From RGIG3528 sp045616485 (GTDB taxonomy: Bacteria > Bacillota > Clostridia > Lachnospirales > Lachnospiraceae), in assembly GCA_045616485.1 (NCBI GenBank), contig JAZLGU010000039.1, positions 8,863 to 72,862 of the forward strand: a DNA stretch of 64,000 nucleotides, in the 5' to 3' direction. Below the pieces are notes generated by a model that was not told the origin of the DNA, did not search any database, and saw only the letters and a program-made list of their open reading frames with translations. The position numbers and the translations under genes are program-made. Within the stretch, counting starts at the first letter, position 1, and each line of letters begins with the position of its first letter. This document shows, one piece after another, positions 18,172 through 27,538 of this stretch.

Positions 18172-18516
18172 CTATTCATTCTGTCCTTCGCAAAGTGCCT
18201 TTGTATAGCCAATGAGCCGATTTCTTCTGGCGGTATCCAGCTCCCTCATTGCCTTTACCATCTCATATTCTTCCGTGTTTCTTTCTACCACCAGCTGCTC
18301 TGTAGGAACATACTTGCTCTCGCAGGTGTCCAGAAGCTCATAAGGGCTTACAGATAACACTTCACATATAATCATAATCTTATCAGATGCAGGATTGGTC
18401 CCTTTTCTTTTCCAGTCACTTATGGTAGACTCTGATATCCCTGTTCTCTTGGAAAATTCGTTCTGTTTCATACCTCTTTCGCCTATCAGCTTAAAGATAT
18501 TTTCACTAATGGTCAT
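18172..18516 (-). CDS. XRE-family transcriptional regulator
   Basis: A 114-residue protein with an N-terminal helix-turn-helix (RGMKQNEFSKRTGISESTISDWKR, given in part) and a short C-terminal extension with no recognisable ligand domain. Two adjacent ATG codons exist; the second (18516) is better spaced from GGAGG. The gene sits directly upstream of GH51 on the same strand, and a dyad overlies its own promoter, so it may control itself and the arabinosidase. Confidence 0.85.
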   Translation of the reverse strand: MTISENIFKLIGERGMKQNEFSKRTGISESTISDWKRKGTNPASDKIMIICEVLSVSPYELLDTCESKYVPTEQLVVERNTEEYEMVKAMRELDTARRNRLIGYTKALCEGQNE

Positions 18517-18549
18517 CATAACCTCCGTCCTTTAACGTGGCTTCCACGA

Positions 18550-18591
18550 TTCGTTATTACGAATTGTATCAGATTGTAAGTTGTAGTGCAA
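18550..18591 (-). promoter_or_regulatory. Promoter and possible autoregulatory operator of the XRE-GH51 operon
   Basis: On the minus strand TTGCAC (18586-18591) and TACAAT (18563-18568) are 17 bases apart. Overlapping the end of the -10 is the near-palindrome TTCGTTATTACGAA (18550-18563), a plausible site for the XRE dimer. Confidence 0.55.
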
Positions 18592-18709
18592 TAAATGGCT
18601 GAAAAAAAGTCGTAAAATTATAGTGGCTTTTTTTTCAAATAATGCTATGATTAATAAGATGATTGAATTTTTGACTAAATAGGAAGAAAAAATCCAAAAG
18701 GAGATTCTT

Positions 18710-19774
18710 ATGAAATATGAAGTAAAAGACTTTGGCAAGACCAAAGACGGACAGATGTCCAAGCTCTATGTGGTTAAAAACAGTAAGGGAACCACAGTAA
18801 CTTTTTCAGATTTCGGTGCTACTATCGTAGGCATCAGTACAGCCGACAGAAAAGGCCAATTTGCAGATATCGCTCTGGGCTATGACAGTGTGAAAGGCTA
18901 TGAGGAAAACGGCACTTACTACGGCGCTTTCATCGGTCGTAACGGCAACCGTATCGGCGATGCCCGGTTCACTTTAAATGGCAAGACCTACAATCTGGAA
19001 AAAAATGATGGCCCCAACAATCTTCATTCCGGCTTTAAATGCTACAATACCTTCTATTATGAAACAGAGGTGTTTGAAGAAGAGGATGAAATCACTGTAG
19101 AATTTTCCAGACTCAGCCCGGATATGGAGCAGGGTTTCCCCGGCAATCTGGACATGACAGTCAGCTATACTCTTACCGAAGACGACGAGCTGGTAATCGA
19201 GTACTATGCTATCTCCGATCAGGACACCGTTATGAACTTTACCAATCATACTTTCTTCAATCTGTCGGGTCATGATCAGGGCTCTGTTGTTGATACAGAG
19301 ATTATGATTGACGCAGATCATTTTACTCCTACAGATGCTCATCTCATCCCTACCGGCGAGATCAGATCGGTAGAGGGCACACCTATGGATTTCCGTAAGC
19401 GTACCCGCATGGGAGACCGTATCGATGCCGACTATGAGCCTCTTGTTGTAGCCGGCGGCTACGACCACAATTACTGCTTAAATAATTCCGGCGAAGAATG
19501 TGAGCTGGTATGTGAGTGCTACGACCCACATTCAGGCAGAAAGGTGGAGGTATTTACCGACTGTCCCGGCATGCAGCTTTATGCAGGCAATTTCATCGAT
19601 GGAAAAGCTACCGGTAAAGGTGGATACGTATATAAAAAGCGCGAAGGTTTCTGCCTGGAGACCCAGTTCTATCCTGATGCCTGCAATGAGAAGCCTTTCT
19701 TCAAAACTTCCATTGTACCTGCTCAGACTGAATTCATGAGCGCTACCATTTACAAATTTTCAGTAGAGAAATAG
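18710..19774 (+). CDS. galM: Aldose 1-epimerase (mutarotase)
   Basis: A 354-residue galactose mutarotase-like enzyme that interconverts alpha and beta anomers of aldoses before phosphorylation. Family motifs: FGATIVGI, GRNGNRI, NLHSG, the catalytic histidine in NHTFFNLSGHD, and the C-terminal catalytic glutamate region GFCLETQFYPDA. AAAGGAG precedes the ATG. It is divergent from the XRE-GH51 operon and fits the pentose/galactose theme of the region. Confidence 0.94.
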   Translation: MKYEVKDFGKTKDGQMSKLYVVKNSKGTTVTFSDFGATIVGISTADRKGQFADIALGYDSVKGYEENGTYYGAFIGRNGNRIGDARFTLNGKTYNLEKNDGPNNLHSGFKCYNTFYYETEVFEEEDEITVEFSRLSPDMEQGFPGNLDMTVSYTLTEDDELVIEYYAISDQDTVMNFTNHTFFNLSGHDQGSVVDTEIMIDADHFTPTDAHLIPTGEIRSVEGTPMDFRKRTRMGDRIDADYEPLVVAGGYDHNYCLNNSGEECELVCECYDPHSGRKVEVFTDCPGMQLYAGNFIDGKATGKGGYVYKKREGFCLETQFYPDACNEKPFFKTSIVPAQTEFMSATIYKFSVEK

Positions 19775-19829
19775 TTTCACCTATTTTGTATATGTTGCTA
19801 TTAATGAAATAGGACCATGAAGATACAAT

Positions 19830-19867
19830 CAGCGGTGGTAGGAATGCACCTGCCATCGCTGTTTTTT
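19830..19867 (+). terminator. Terminator after galM
   Basis: A 13-bp stem (19830-19842 with 19849-19861, two G-U pairs) and a 6-nt loop are followed by six U residues, 55 bases after galM and before the promoter of the ECF operon. Confidence 0.9.
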
Positions 19868-19896
19868 GTCTGTTACAAAAAACATTCACTTTCCTA

Positions 19897-19925
19897 TTGA
19901 AAATATAGAAATAAATCTCTATAAT
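19897..19925 (+). promoter_or_regulatory. Sigma-A promoter of the surface-capture/ECF operon
   Basis: TTGAAA (19897-19902), a 17-base spacer and a consensus TATAAT (19920-19925) give a start near 19932 and a leader of about 86 nt. The leader has a small hairpin (GCCATG with CGTGGC) but no recognisable cobalamin riboswitch. Confidence 0.8.
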
Positions 19926-20017
19926 ACCATATGAATTTATTGTGCCATGCGTAAAAAACGTGGCCAGAGTGTTCAAGTCGCTCGTGTTCTAATATTATTA
20001 TTTTAAGGAGCATTAAT

Positions 20018-20815
20018 ATGCGTAGAAAACTTTTTTCATCACTTCTTCTTTTTGTTTTCATTTTTACAGCTGTTGCCGGATTTGGCACTTCTAAGAATGT
20101 AAATGCAGCTGATACCACAGTTAAGGTTACAATTTCAAATGCCGGCGAGCTGGTAGTTACTCAGGTACCTGTAAAGGTTACAGATGTTGATAATGACGGT
20201 AAGCTTACTGTAAATGATGTTCTCATCATCGTCCATACTGATAAATATGCAGATGGTGCCAGCGGCTATGCACTGGGCGCTACAGGCTTTGTAGAAAAGC
20301 TCTGGGGTGTTTCCAACGGTGGCAGTTACGGCTTCTATCGCAATAACACAATGACAGGTATTGTTGCTCAGGAAGAGGTACAGAATGGCGACTATATCGT
20401 AGCTTATTCCTATAAAGATCTTACTTCCTGGTCAGATGCTTTTTCCTACTTTGATGCAGCTGAGAAAAAGGTTAACACAGGCGCAGCTGTTACCCTTACT
20501 CTTTTCGCTTCAGGCTATGATGCCAGCTGGAATCCTGTTGTAGCTCCTCTCGCGGACGCTACAATCACAGTAAACGGTGTGGCTACAGATATTAAGACTG
20601 ATGCAGAGGGCAAGGCTACTATTACTCTTAAGGATGCCGGCACTGCTGTTATCTCTGCTACACATGCCACCCAGACAATTGTTCCTCCGGTATGCACGGT
20701 TACAGTAGGTACTACTCCTGATACAGGCGTTTCTTCTACTCTTATCATGGTTGTGCTTCTTGTAGCTGCTGTATCTCTGATGGCCGCTATTGTTGTTAAA
20801 AAACGCGCAAGATAA
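20018..20815 (+). CDS. Secreted surface protein with DUF4430-like ligand domain and C-terminal sorting signal
   Basis: A 265-residue protein. Residues 1-31 form a signal peptide ending ANA-like (VNAADT). An EF-hand/dockerin-like calcium loop (DVDNDGKLTVND) is followed by a segment (LWGVSNGGSYGFYRNNTM...GDYIVAYSYKD) resembling DUF4430, the transcobalamin C-terminal-like fold. An Ig-like carboxypeptidase-regulatory module follows (ATITVNGVATDIKTDAEGKA). The end is TPDTG, a hydrophobic helix and KKRAR, a plausible sortase or membrane anchor. It is first in an operon with a second ligand-binding-like protein and an ECF importer, so it probably captures the importer's substrate at the cell wall. 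The substrate is not shown by the sequence. Confidence 0.8.
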   Translation: MRRKLFSSLLLFVFIFTAVAGFGTSKNVNAADTTVKVTISNAGELVVTQVPVKVTDVDNDGKLTVNDVLIIVHTDKYADGASGYALGATGFVEKLWGVSNGGSYGFYRNNTMTGIVAQEEVQNGDYIVAYSYKDLTSWSDAFSYFDAAEKKVNTGAAVTLTLFASGYDASWNPVVAPLADATITVNGVATDIKTDAEGKATITLKDAGTAVISATHATQTIVPPVCTVTVGTTPDTGVSSTLIMVVLLVAAVSLMAAIVVKKRAR

Positions 20816-20826
20816 ACAATAAAAAT

Positions 20827-22536
20827 ATGAAAAAACAAATCGCATTCATCCTGGCAAGTTTAATACTGTTACTGTCCTGTATAAGGGAAGGTATTCCGAC
20901 TTATGGTGCTACCGAGGATGAGTGCGGTTTTTTTATTGAGCAAATAATAGCTCACGAAACAAAGGATACAGCTGCGGATAGTGATAATGACTGCTTAACC
21001 CTCTGGGTACATACCCTGCTGCCTTCTCAGCTTAACGGTAGCGGCGAATGGTATGCCATGGCCCTCTCTCACTATGCTCCGCATCTGGATATGTCCCAGA
21101 TAGCAACAGGCTTAAATGATATCCTCTCATCAGATAAAAAACTTTCCACCGTCACCAGGCTCAAAATGGCTCTTGCACTGCTGTCCTGCGGCGATTTTAA
21201 CAATCCGCACATTACTGCTATTGCTGCCGACTGGTACGGTGATAACGGTATGATGGATTACATTTTCGGCATGCATCTTATGAATAACGGCTATACATAT
21301 GGCTCACCTTCTTACGAAGAGCTATTTGAGAAAATGTTAGCCTACAGGCATGAGGACGGGGGATTTTCTCTGTTTGGCAGCTATGGCGACACCGACGTAA
21401 CAGCCATGACTCTTCAGGCTCTTGCTGCCAGCCCTATACTAAGATCCGAAAACGTGTCCCAGGTTATAGACGCTGCCCTGGACTTTCTAAGCCTTAAGCA
21501 GCAAAATGACGGAGACTATACCTCCTTCGGTACTGCCAATCCGGAAAGTACGGCCCAGGTTATAATGGCCCTCACTTCCCTGGGTATTGACCCGCTTAAC
21601 GACAGTCGTTTCCAAAAAAACGGCAACCTCCTGGATGGCCTGCTTAAGTATCATTTGCAGGACGGCTCTTTTTCCCATATATATAATGGTGATTCCAACG
21701 CCACCGCCACTGTGCAGGCTTTTTACTCTCTGGTGGCTCTCCAGCGCTTTTATCAGGGTGAGCAGTATTTCTACAAGTGGTCAGCACCTACTATAGCCCC
21801 CACCGGCATTCCCAATCCATCTGACACGCCGCTGCCCACCGCTCGGCCTACAGCCACTCTCAGTCCTACTGCCACTCCTACTATAGCCCCTTTTGCCACT
21901 CCGGTCCCAGACAGTCCCTCTGTCCCAGGCCCTTCTTTCTTATCCCAGCATGGTCTCCTTATGCTGATAGCCACAGGTCTGATACTCATCCTATTTTTGA
22001 TACTTATATTTACCCGGAAAATCAACCGCAGAAATCTTATTTTCCTGGGCATCCTGTGGATTTTGCTGCTTCTTTTGGCCTCGTATCTGACTATTACTCT
22101 GCCTGCCACTCCAGGACAGACTGAGGAAATCATCACAGTAGGCCCGGGCAGCAATGACAAATCCCCTGTTTGTCAGGTCACTTTATCCATTACCTGCCAT
22201 ACTATCAAAGATAAAAACAGCGATATAGTACCGAAAAATGGTATTATACTGGCTGAAACCACTGTAAATATCATGGAAGGCGCCACAGTATATGATGTTT
22301 TATCCGCCCTTTGCATGAAAAACAACATAAATTGTGACACCAAACTTTCCGGCACTACTTATGTGCAGGGCATCAACAATATCTACGAACGTGATTTCGG
22401 TAATCTGTCAGGCTGGATGTACTTTGTAAACGCTGTGGCACCAAATGTGGATTGCGGCAGCTACAAGCTTAAAGCTGGCGACATTATCGAATGGAAATAT
22501 ACCACCAATATGGGAGACGACCTCACAACAAAGTAG
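20827..22536 (+). CDS. Membrane-tethered intrinsic-factor-like protein: alpha/alpha barrel plus DUF4430
   Basis: A 569-residue protein with an N-terminal signal peptide; an all-helical toroid at about 40-310 with prenyltransferase/squalene-cyclase-like repeats (YRHEDGGFSLFGSYGDTDVTAMTLQALA, given in part; QNDGDYTSFGTANPESTAQ; DGSFSHI); a Pro/Thr linker at about 317-370; two membrane helices at about 378-425; and a C-terminal DUF4430 domain (ETTVNIMEGATVYDVL, DFGNLSGWMYFVNAVAP, AGDIIEWKYT). Mammalian intrinsic factor and transcobalamin combine the same two folds, helical barrel plus small beta domain, to bind cobalamin. Here the two are split by a membrane hairpin. It starts 11 bases after the first gene and precedes an ECF transporter. 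Corrinoid binding is inference. Confidence 0.78.
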   Translation: MKKQIAFILASLILLLSCIREGIPTYGATEDECGFFIEQIIAHETKDTAADSDNDCLTLWVHTLLPSQLNGSGEWYAMALSHYAPHLDMSQIATGLNDILSSDKKLSTVTRLKMALALLSCGDFNNPHITAIAADWYGDNGMMDYIFGMHLMNNGYTYGSPSYEELFEKMLAYRHEDGGFSLFGSYGDTDVTAMTLQALAASPILRSENVSQVIDAALDFLSLKQQNDGDYTSFGTANPESTAQVIMALTSLGIDPLNDSRFQKNGNLLDGLLKYHLQDGSFSHIYNGDSNATATVQAFYSLVALQRFYQGEQYFYKWSAPTIAPTGIPNPSDTPLPTARPTATLSPTATPTIAPFATPVPDSPSVPGPSFLSQHGLLMLIATGLILILFLILIFTRKINRRNLIFLGILWILLLLLASYLTITLPATPGQTEEIITVGPGSNDKSPVCQVTLSITCHTIKDKNSDIVPKNGIILAETTVNIMEGATVYDVLSALCMKNNINCDTKLSGTTYVQGINNIYERDFGNLSGWMYFVNAVAPNVDCGSYKLKAGDIIEWKYTTNMGDDLTTK

Positions 22537-22550
22537 GCAAAGGAGATAAT

Positions 22551-23414
22551 TTGAGACCTTTACAACAGTATCACCCCTTTACCAATTTCATATTTTTTCT
22601 TATGGTGATACTGCTTACAGGTATCCTAAATCACCCTGCCCTGACACTGATTTCCTTTGTGTCAGCCCTTTCCACCTTTTTTGTCTTCAGGAAAAAGGAT
22701 GATCATTCCTTCATTCCCATTTTCCTTTTTTGTCTGCTGATAGGCATCCTGAATCCACTCTTTTCCCATCATGGCAAAACCATCTTATTTTACCTGCAGG
22801 GAGCAGCCATCACTCTGGAAGCCGTTATTTACGGCATTTTTCTTTCCTTTCAGCTCCTTCAGCTGATTCTTTGGTTTAAACTTTTTTCTTTGACAATGAC
22901 ATCCGAGCACCTGATGTGCCTTTTCGGAGCTCTTTCTCCACGCCTTGCTCTGCTTTTCTCTATGGTGCTTCGCTTCGTACCGGATTTTTCCAGGCAATTT
23001 AAATCCAGGGAAAATGCCCTGAAGACTCAGGGGCGCTACGACTCCAACGACATATTTTGCACTATAAAATGCAAATCCCTGGTCTTTCTGTCAGTGGCAG
23101 GCTACTCCTTGGAAAAAGGCATAATAACAGCTGACAGCATGGAGGCCAGAGGTTATTCTCTGTCCCACCGCAGCTCCGCCCGACGTTTTAAATGGAGAAA
23201 AAGAGATCTGATCCTTATCAGCTGCATCCTGCTTCTGTCACTGCCATTACTCATATCCAAAATATTAAACACTGATGCTACACTTTTTTATCCCGAGTTT
23301 ACTTTTAGAATAACTCCTCCGGGCCTTTTGCTTATACTGCTTCCGGGGCTGATGCTGACACTTATTCCCATCTTTACCCATCTTAAGGAAAGGAGCGCTA
23401 AATGGAAAAAATAA
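22551..23414 (+). CDS. ecfT: ECF transporter transmembrane (T) component
   Basis: About 287 residues with several membrane helices and the CbiQ/EcfT coupling region (MEARGYSL, the Ala-Arg-Gly coupling motif). It links the S component to the ATPases. I choose a TTG start at 22551 with AGGAG five bases upstream; the alternative ATG (22491) lies inside the preceding gene. Its last bases overlap the ATPase gene by 13 nt. Confidence 0.88.
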   Translation: MRPLQQYHPFTNFIFFLMVILLTGILNHPALTLISFVSALSTFFVFRKKDDHSFIPIFLFCLLIGILNPLFSHHGKTILFYLQGAAITLEAVIYGIFLSFQLLQLILWFKLFSLTMTSEHLMCLFGALSPRLALLFSMVLRFVPDFSRQFKSRENALKTQGRYDSNDIFCTIKCKSLVFLSVAGYSLEKGIITADSMEARGYSLSHRSSARRFKWRKRDLILISCILLLSLPLLISKILNTDATLFYPEFTFRITPPGLLLILLPGLMLTLIPIFTHLKERSAKWKK

Positions 23415-25048
23415 AAATAGAAAACCTGTCTTTTAGCTATCCCGAGGGTAATCCCATTATAAAGAATCTTTCATTCAGCCTGAATACCGGCAGTTTTCTC
23501 ACTGTAGTAGGTGCCTCCGGCAGTGGCAAATCCACGCTTTTGTCTCTTCTTAAGCCTGAGCTTTCCCCAAAAGGTCACATGAGTGGGCGCATCTTCTTTG
23601 ATGGAAAAGATCTGTCTGCCCTCTCTCCCAGAGAAAGTGCAGCGGGTATCGGCTTTGTTTTTCAGGATCCTGATAAACAGCTGGTAACTGACAAAGTATG
23701 GCATGAGCTGGCCTTCGGTATGGAAAGCCTGGGGCTTACTTCCGACACAATAAGGATACGCACCGCTGAAGTTGCTTCTTATCTGGGCATTGCAGACCTT
23801 TTTGAAAGAGAGACTCATACCCTGTCCGGTGGTCAGAAACAGCTGGTCAATCTGGCTTCTGTCCTTTGTATGAATCCGTCCCTGCTGCTTTTGGACGAGC
23901 CTACTGCTCAGCTGGACCCTATTGCCACAGAGGAATTTATGGAGATTCTGGGACGACTCCACAGAGACACCGGCATCACCATTATCCTGGTAGAGCATCG
24001 CCTGGAGTCTGTGGCTGCCCACACCGATATGCTCCTTATATTAAACACCGACCACAGCTATAGCTATGACAAAGTAGAAAATTGCATAGCTGCTCTACCA
24101 AAGGATGCGCCTATTCTTTCTGCTTTTCCTGCCTCAGTCCGTCTTTATAAGGCAATAGAGCATAAGACTGCGCCTTCAAAAATCCCTATGACCATAGCTC
24201 AGGGCCGTACCTTTATCAGTGAAAAAATAGGCACTGTAATCGACTCCTACCAACCTGATCTTCCAAAAGATAAGGGCAGAAAAAATGCAGGCACCAACGC
24301 CATCTGCGTAGAAGACCTGACCTTTAACTATCAAAAACATGGAAATCCTGTACTGAAAGATTTGGATTTGTCCATAGAAGAAGGAAGTATCTGCAGTCTT
24401 TTAGGAGGCAACGGCCAGGGGAAAAGTACTCTCCTGCAGCTGATAGCAGGCCTTTTGCAGCCTGACCGCGGCCATATCAGGCTGTTTGGAAAGAAGCTTA
24501 AAAAATATGATGATGCCAGTCTCTACAGTCTCGTCGCCATGCTGCCTCAGCAGGTTGAGACCCTGTTTCTTAAAGATACAGTAGCCCAGGAGCTTAAAAA
24601 TATACCAGCCCCGGTCTTTTCCATGGCCAGTCATATGAACACCCATCCCTACGACTTATCCGGTGGTGAGAAAGCCCTGTTAGGTCTTGATCTCGTGCTT
24701 TCCAGAGATACAAAAATACTTCTTCTGGACGAGCCCACCAAGGGTCTGGATACTGCCGGCAAACGTACTGTGGCAGAGGCTTTAAAAACGCTTCGTGACA
24801 GAGGCCTTACCATTTTACTTATTACTCACGACATAGAGCTGGCTGCTGTACTTTCCGATAGAATCGCTCTGCTTTTTGATGGGCAGATAGCCTCTGTCGC
24901 TGAGCCTCACACCTTTTTCGAAAACAATTTCTTCTACACTACCCACTTTGCCCGAATGACCAAGGGGCTTTACAAAAATGTCATTCTGGAAAAGGAATGT
25001 ATAGAACTTGCCAGTAAGAATCTGGACAATCACCAGGAGCATATGTAA
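23402..25048 (+). CDS. ecfA: ECF transporter ATPase with two fused ABC domains
   Basis: A 548-residue tandem ATPase. Domain 1 (about 1-225): Walker A GASGSGKST, signature LSGGQ, Walker B LLLLDEPTA. Domain 2 (about 300-530): Walker A GGNGQGKST, signature LSGGE, Walker B ILLLDEPTKG. It replaces the usual EcfA/EcfA' heterodimer, as in YkoD-like and CbrU-like systems. It powers uptake by the S/T pair encoded on either side. Confidence 0.93.
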   Translation: MEKIKIENLSFSYPEGNPIIKNLSFSLNTGSFLTVVGASGSGKSTLLSLLKPELSPKGHMSGRIFFDGKDLSALSPRESAAGIGFVFQDPDKQLVTDKVWHELAFGMESLGLTSDTIRIRTAEVASYLGIADLFERETHTLSGGQKQLVNLASVLCMNPSLLLLDEPTAQLDPIATEEFMEILGRLHRDTGITIILVEHRLESVAAHTDMLLILNTDHSYSYDKVENCIAALPKDAPILSAFPASVRLYKAIEHKTAPSKIPMTIAQGRTFISEKIGTVIDSYQPDLPKDKGRKNAGTNAICVEDLTFNYQKHGNPVLKDLDLSIEEGSICSLLGGNGQGKSTLLQLIAGLLQPDRGHIRLFGKKLKKYDDASLYSLVAMLPQQVETLFLKDTVAQELKNIPAPVFSMASHMNTHPYDLSGGEKALLGLDLVLSRDTKILLLDEPTKGLDTAGKRTVAEALKTLRDRGLTILLITHDIELAAVLSDRIALLFDGQIASVAEPHTFFENNFFYTTHFARMTKGLYKNVILEKECIELASKNLDNHQEHM

Positions 25049-25057
25049 ACCTTTATT

Positions 25058-25738
25058 ATGACAAAAAAATTAACTAAAAGAAGAATATGGTCCGCTCTGC
25101 TGATATTGTTGCTTATTGCGATTTTTTCCGTTTCAGCTTCCATTTTCATGCGCGAAAAAAGCTATGTAGCGGCTATTCTTATAGTAATTTTTCTGTCCTA
25201 TCTGCTCTTTGCCCTTAGCTTTGAAAAAAGAAAAACTTCTTCCCGCCGTCTGGTGCTGGTAGCTATCATGACTGCCCTCTCTGTGCTGGGCCGTTTCATT
25301 CCCGTCATCAAGCCCGTTCCCGCCCTTACCATCATCACCGGCATTTTCCTGGGTCCCGAAGCAGGCTTTCTTACCGGTTCCATGACTGCCGTCATTTCCA
25401 ATTTTTTCTTTGGCCAGGGTCCTTGGACTCCATTTCAGATGCTGGGCTGGGGATTAATCGGATTTTTCGCAGGCGTTTTTTCCGGGGCAATAAAAAAGAA
25501 TACCCTGCTCAGAGTAATATACGCTCTGCTTTCGGGTATTCTTTATTCATTTCTTATGGATATCTGGACCGTGCTCTGGACTTACAAGGAATTCACTTTC
25601 TCAGCCTACTTGGCCGCCCTTATCTCTGCTATTCCTCACACTCTTTCCTACTGCCTGTCCAACGTACTTTTTATGATACTCCTGTATCCTTATTTCCAAA
25701 AAAAGCTGGACCGACTTATGAAAAAATACGACATATAG
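25058..25738 (+). CDS. ECF transporter substrate-binding (S) component
   Basis: A 226-residue membrane protein with about six helices, last gene of the operon. The segment LGRFIPVIKPVPALTIITGI and GPEAGFLTGSMTAVISN-FFFGQGPWTPFQMLGWG is the conserved core of a group of S components that I associate with CbrT-like systems predicted to carry cobalamin-related compounds, often next to secreted prenyltransferase-like proteins. It is not ThiT, RibU, BioY, FolT or PanT by motif. Substrate remains inference from neighbours. Its stop codon abuts the stop of the convergent GT8-PlsC gene with no terminator visible. Confidence 0.85.
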   Translation: MTKKLTKRRIWSALLILLLIAIFSVSASIFMREKSYVAAILIVIFLSYLLFALSFEKRKTSSRRLVLVAIMTALSVLGRFIPVIKPVPALTIITGIFLGPEAGFLTGSMTAVISNFFFGQGPWTPFQMLGWGLIGFFAGVFSGAIKKNTLLRVIYALLSGILYSFLMDIWTVLWTYKEFTFSAYLAALISAIPHTLSYCLSNVLFMILLYPYFQKKLDRLMKKYDI

Positions 25739-27538
25739 CTACTGTTTATCACAAGTGTATGTAAGTGGCTCTCCATATACTCTTTCGTATACTTTTTTCC
25801 ACACCTCGAAATTCTTTGCCTTCATTTCTTCCACATTCTCAGCAGTTTTCTTTCTTCTGTCAGGGTAAATCGGCTTTTCGATATGAATGGTATACTTCTG
25901 AACCGGCATACCTCCCTCACCCGGATACTCACTATCTTTCATGGTAATAAAGATGGGAAGCACAGGGACATTATTTCTTGCAGCAAAGTAATAGGCGCCT
26001 TTCTTTAAAGGTCTGGGCTTTTTATAATTCCACCACATAGCCTGCTCAGGATAAATCAGGATAAAATGGCCTTTCTGCAGGATTTTGTCCACTGCCTTCA
26101 TGAATTTTTTCATGGTATCCTTATTGGAGCTAAGAGGCAAAGTGTCGCAATTTCTCATAAGGAAGCCGAAAAAGCCCGGGAAGCTGGTATAGTTGCCCTC
26201 TTTAATAATTCTGTAGAAACGTCTGCTGCGCTGGCCTGACTTTTCATAGGTCAGATGCATGGCAAAACTGTCAAACGCATTAAAGTGATTACAGGTGATA
26301 ATGGCACCGCTGGTAAGGCCCGCATAATTTTCTATGCCCTGGATATCCTCAATAATCAGCTGATGCTTCTTGATCATGGTATTTACAAACCAGCGGGCAA
26401 TCTTAAATGCATATCTTCTCTTTACCCTGTCTGAGATGCCGGTCTTAATATAGGTGATCTCATTGGGCATAAGCTCTCTGCCCGGCGGATCATCCTCCAA
26501 GTCCTCGTCAAATCGGCCTTCCAGCTCATACTGCTCCCTTTTAAGAATAATCTCCTGTCTGGTGAGGCTGCGTGTAAGCTTAAAGGCATATTTATTAAAA
26601 TAATTGTCCTCTTTATATATTTCCTGAATGGCAAGATTGAAGAGATTTTCTCCTGAAGCTTCGTCTTTCTGACGTTTTTCTTCATTGTAAGAAGCCAGCT
26701 CCTCTTTTAACTCATCATAAACAGGTGTTATGCTGGCAACTCTCCAGAAAAGCTTGCTGTATCTGCCATCCTTATCATGCCAGGGCTTACAGGCCAGATT
26801 GTAATGGATAAGGGCGGTGTCTTTAAGAGGTCGCTCACTGGGCTCAGTCATCTGCACATTCCATCTGGAATCAATCCAAAGTATCTTGTTCTGACAAAGG
26901 ATATTCAGATAGTCCTGATCCTGAGCCACTACAAAAGAGTAGGTCTCCAAAAGATCATAGAACTGCTTTTCTACACGCTTTTTTCTAAACTGTTGACAAT
27001 TAATAAGCACTACACCTGCATTAAAATAGGCAGCTCTGGACAGACCCAGCACTTTTTCCACGTAATTACCGAAAACGTCTACTGACGTTACCAGATAGTC
27101 CTGGATAGCTCCTATGTAATTGTCTCCCAGATTGTATTTGTAGAGCTTGGCTATATCTTTTGTAAGCACTGTATCGCCATCGATATAAACCACCTTGTCA
27201 TACTGTGGGAACATCTCAGGAATAAAGATTCTGTAGTATGTAGTATTGGAATAATAATCTCTTAAGCTGAGCTTTTTTCTTATCTCTTCCAGTCTGTGGC
27301 TAACATCAACGAATTTGACAGTAACATTTTCTGTCTCCATAGCCAGCAAAACTTCTTTATTTCTATCACTTATTCCGGTATTTAATATATATATCAGATA
27401 CTGATTCTCAGGAGAAGCATAGAGAATAAGGGACTGCAAGGATACAGCCATGTATTTAATGTAATTATCATCACATGCGTAAAAAACCGGAATAAGATTG
27501 GACTTACTGTGTAGTGAAAAAAGTGGTCTGATTTTCAT
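25739..27538 (-). CDS. Fusion of a GT8 glycosyltransferase and a PlsC-type acyltransferase
   Basis: A 599-residue protein. Residues 15-270 are a family 8 glycosyltransferase (PVFYACDDNYIKYMAVSLQS; metal-binding DGD at 120-122; FNAGVVLIN; HYNLACKPW). A charged linker (about 280-365) leads to an acyltransferase with the catalytic NHxxxxD motif (NHFNAFD, 417-423) and YPEQAMWW at about 496. The two activities, transferring a hexose and acylating a glycerophosphate or similar acceptor, are thus joined in one chain. Domain boundaries are unbroken, so this is not a frameshift product. It overlaps the upstream GT8 gene by 35 bases. Role inferred: synthesis of a glycolipid or lipid-anchored glycan. 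Confidence 0.87.
   Translation of the reverse strand: MKIRPLFSLHSKSNLIPVFYACDDNYIKYMAVSLQSLILYASPENQYLIYILNTGISDRNKEVLLAMETENVTVKFVDVSHRLEEIRKKLSLRDYYSNTTYYRIFIPEMFPQYDKVVYIDGDTVLTKDIAKLYKYNLGDNYIGAIQDYLVTSVDVFGNYVEKVLGLSRAAYFNAGVVLINCQQFRKKRVEKQFYDLLETYSFVVAQDQDYLNILCQNKILWIDSRWNVQMTEPSERPLKDTALIHYNLACKPWHDKDGRYSKLFWRVASITPVYDELKEELASYNEEKRQKDEASGENLFNLAIQEIYKEDNYFNKYAFKLTRSLTRQEIILKREQYELEGRFDEDLEDDPPGRELMPNEITYIKTGISDRVKRRYAFKIARWFVNTMIKKHQLIIEDIQGIENYAGLTSGAIITCNHFNAFDSFAMHLTYEKSGQRSRRFYRIIKEGNYTSFPGFFGFLMRNCDTLPLSSNKDTMKKFMKAVDKILQKGHFILIYPEQAMWWNYKKPRPLKKGAYYFAARNNVPVLPIFITMKDSEYPGEGGMPVQKYTIHIEKPIYPDRRKKTAENVEEMKAKNFEVWKKVYERVYGEPLTYTCDKQ

Noticed and set aside
19932..20017. Possible cobalamin riboswitch or short leader peptide before the ECF operon
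   Set aside because: The leader is too short for a B12 riboswitch and lacks the B12 box; a 19-codon frame from 19947 has no ribosome binding site.
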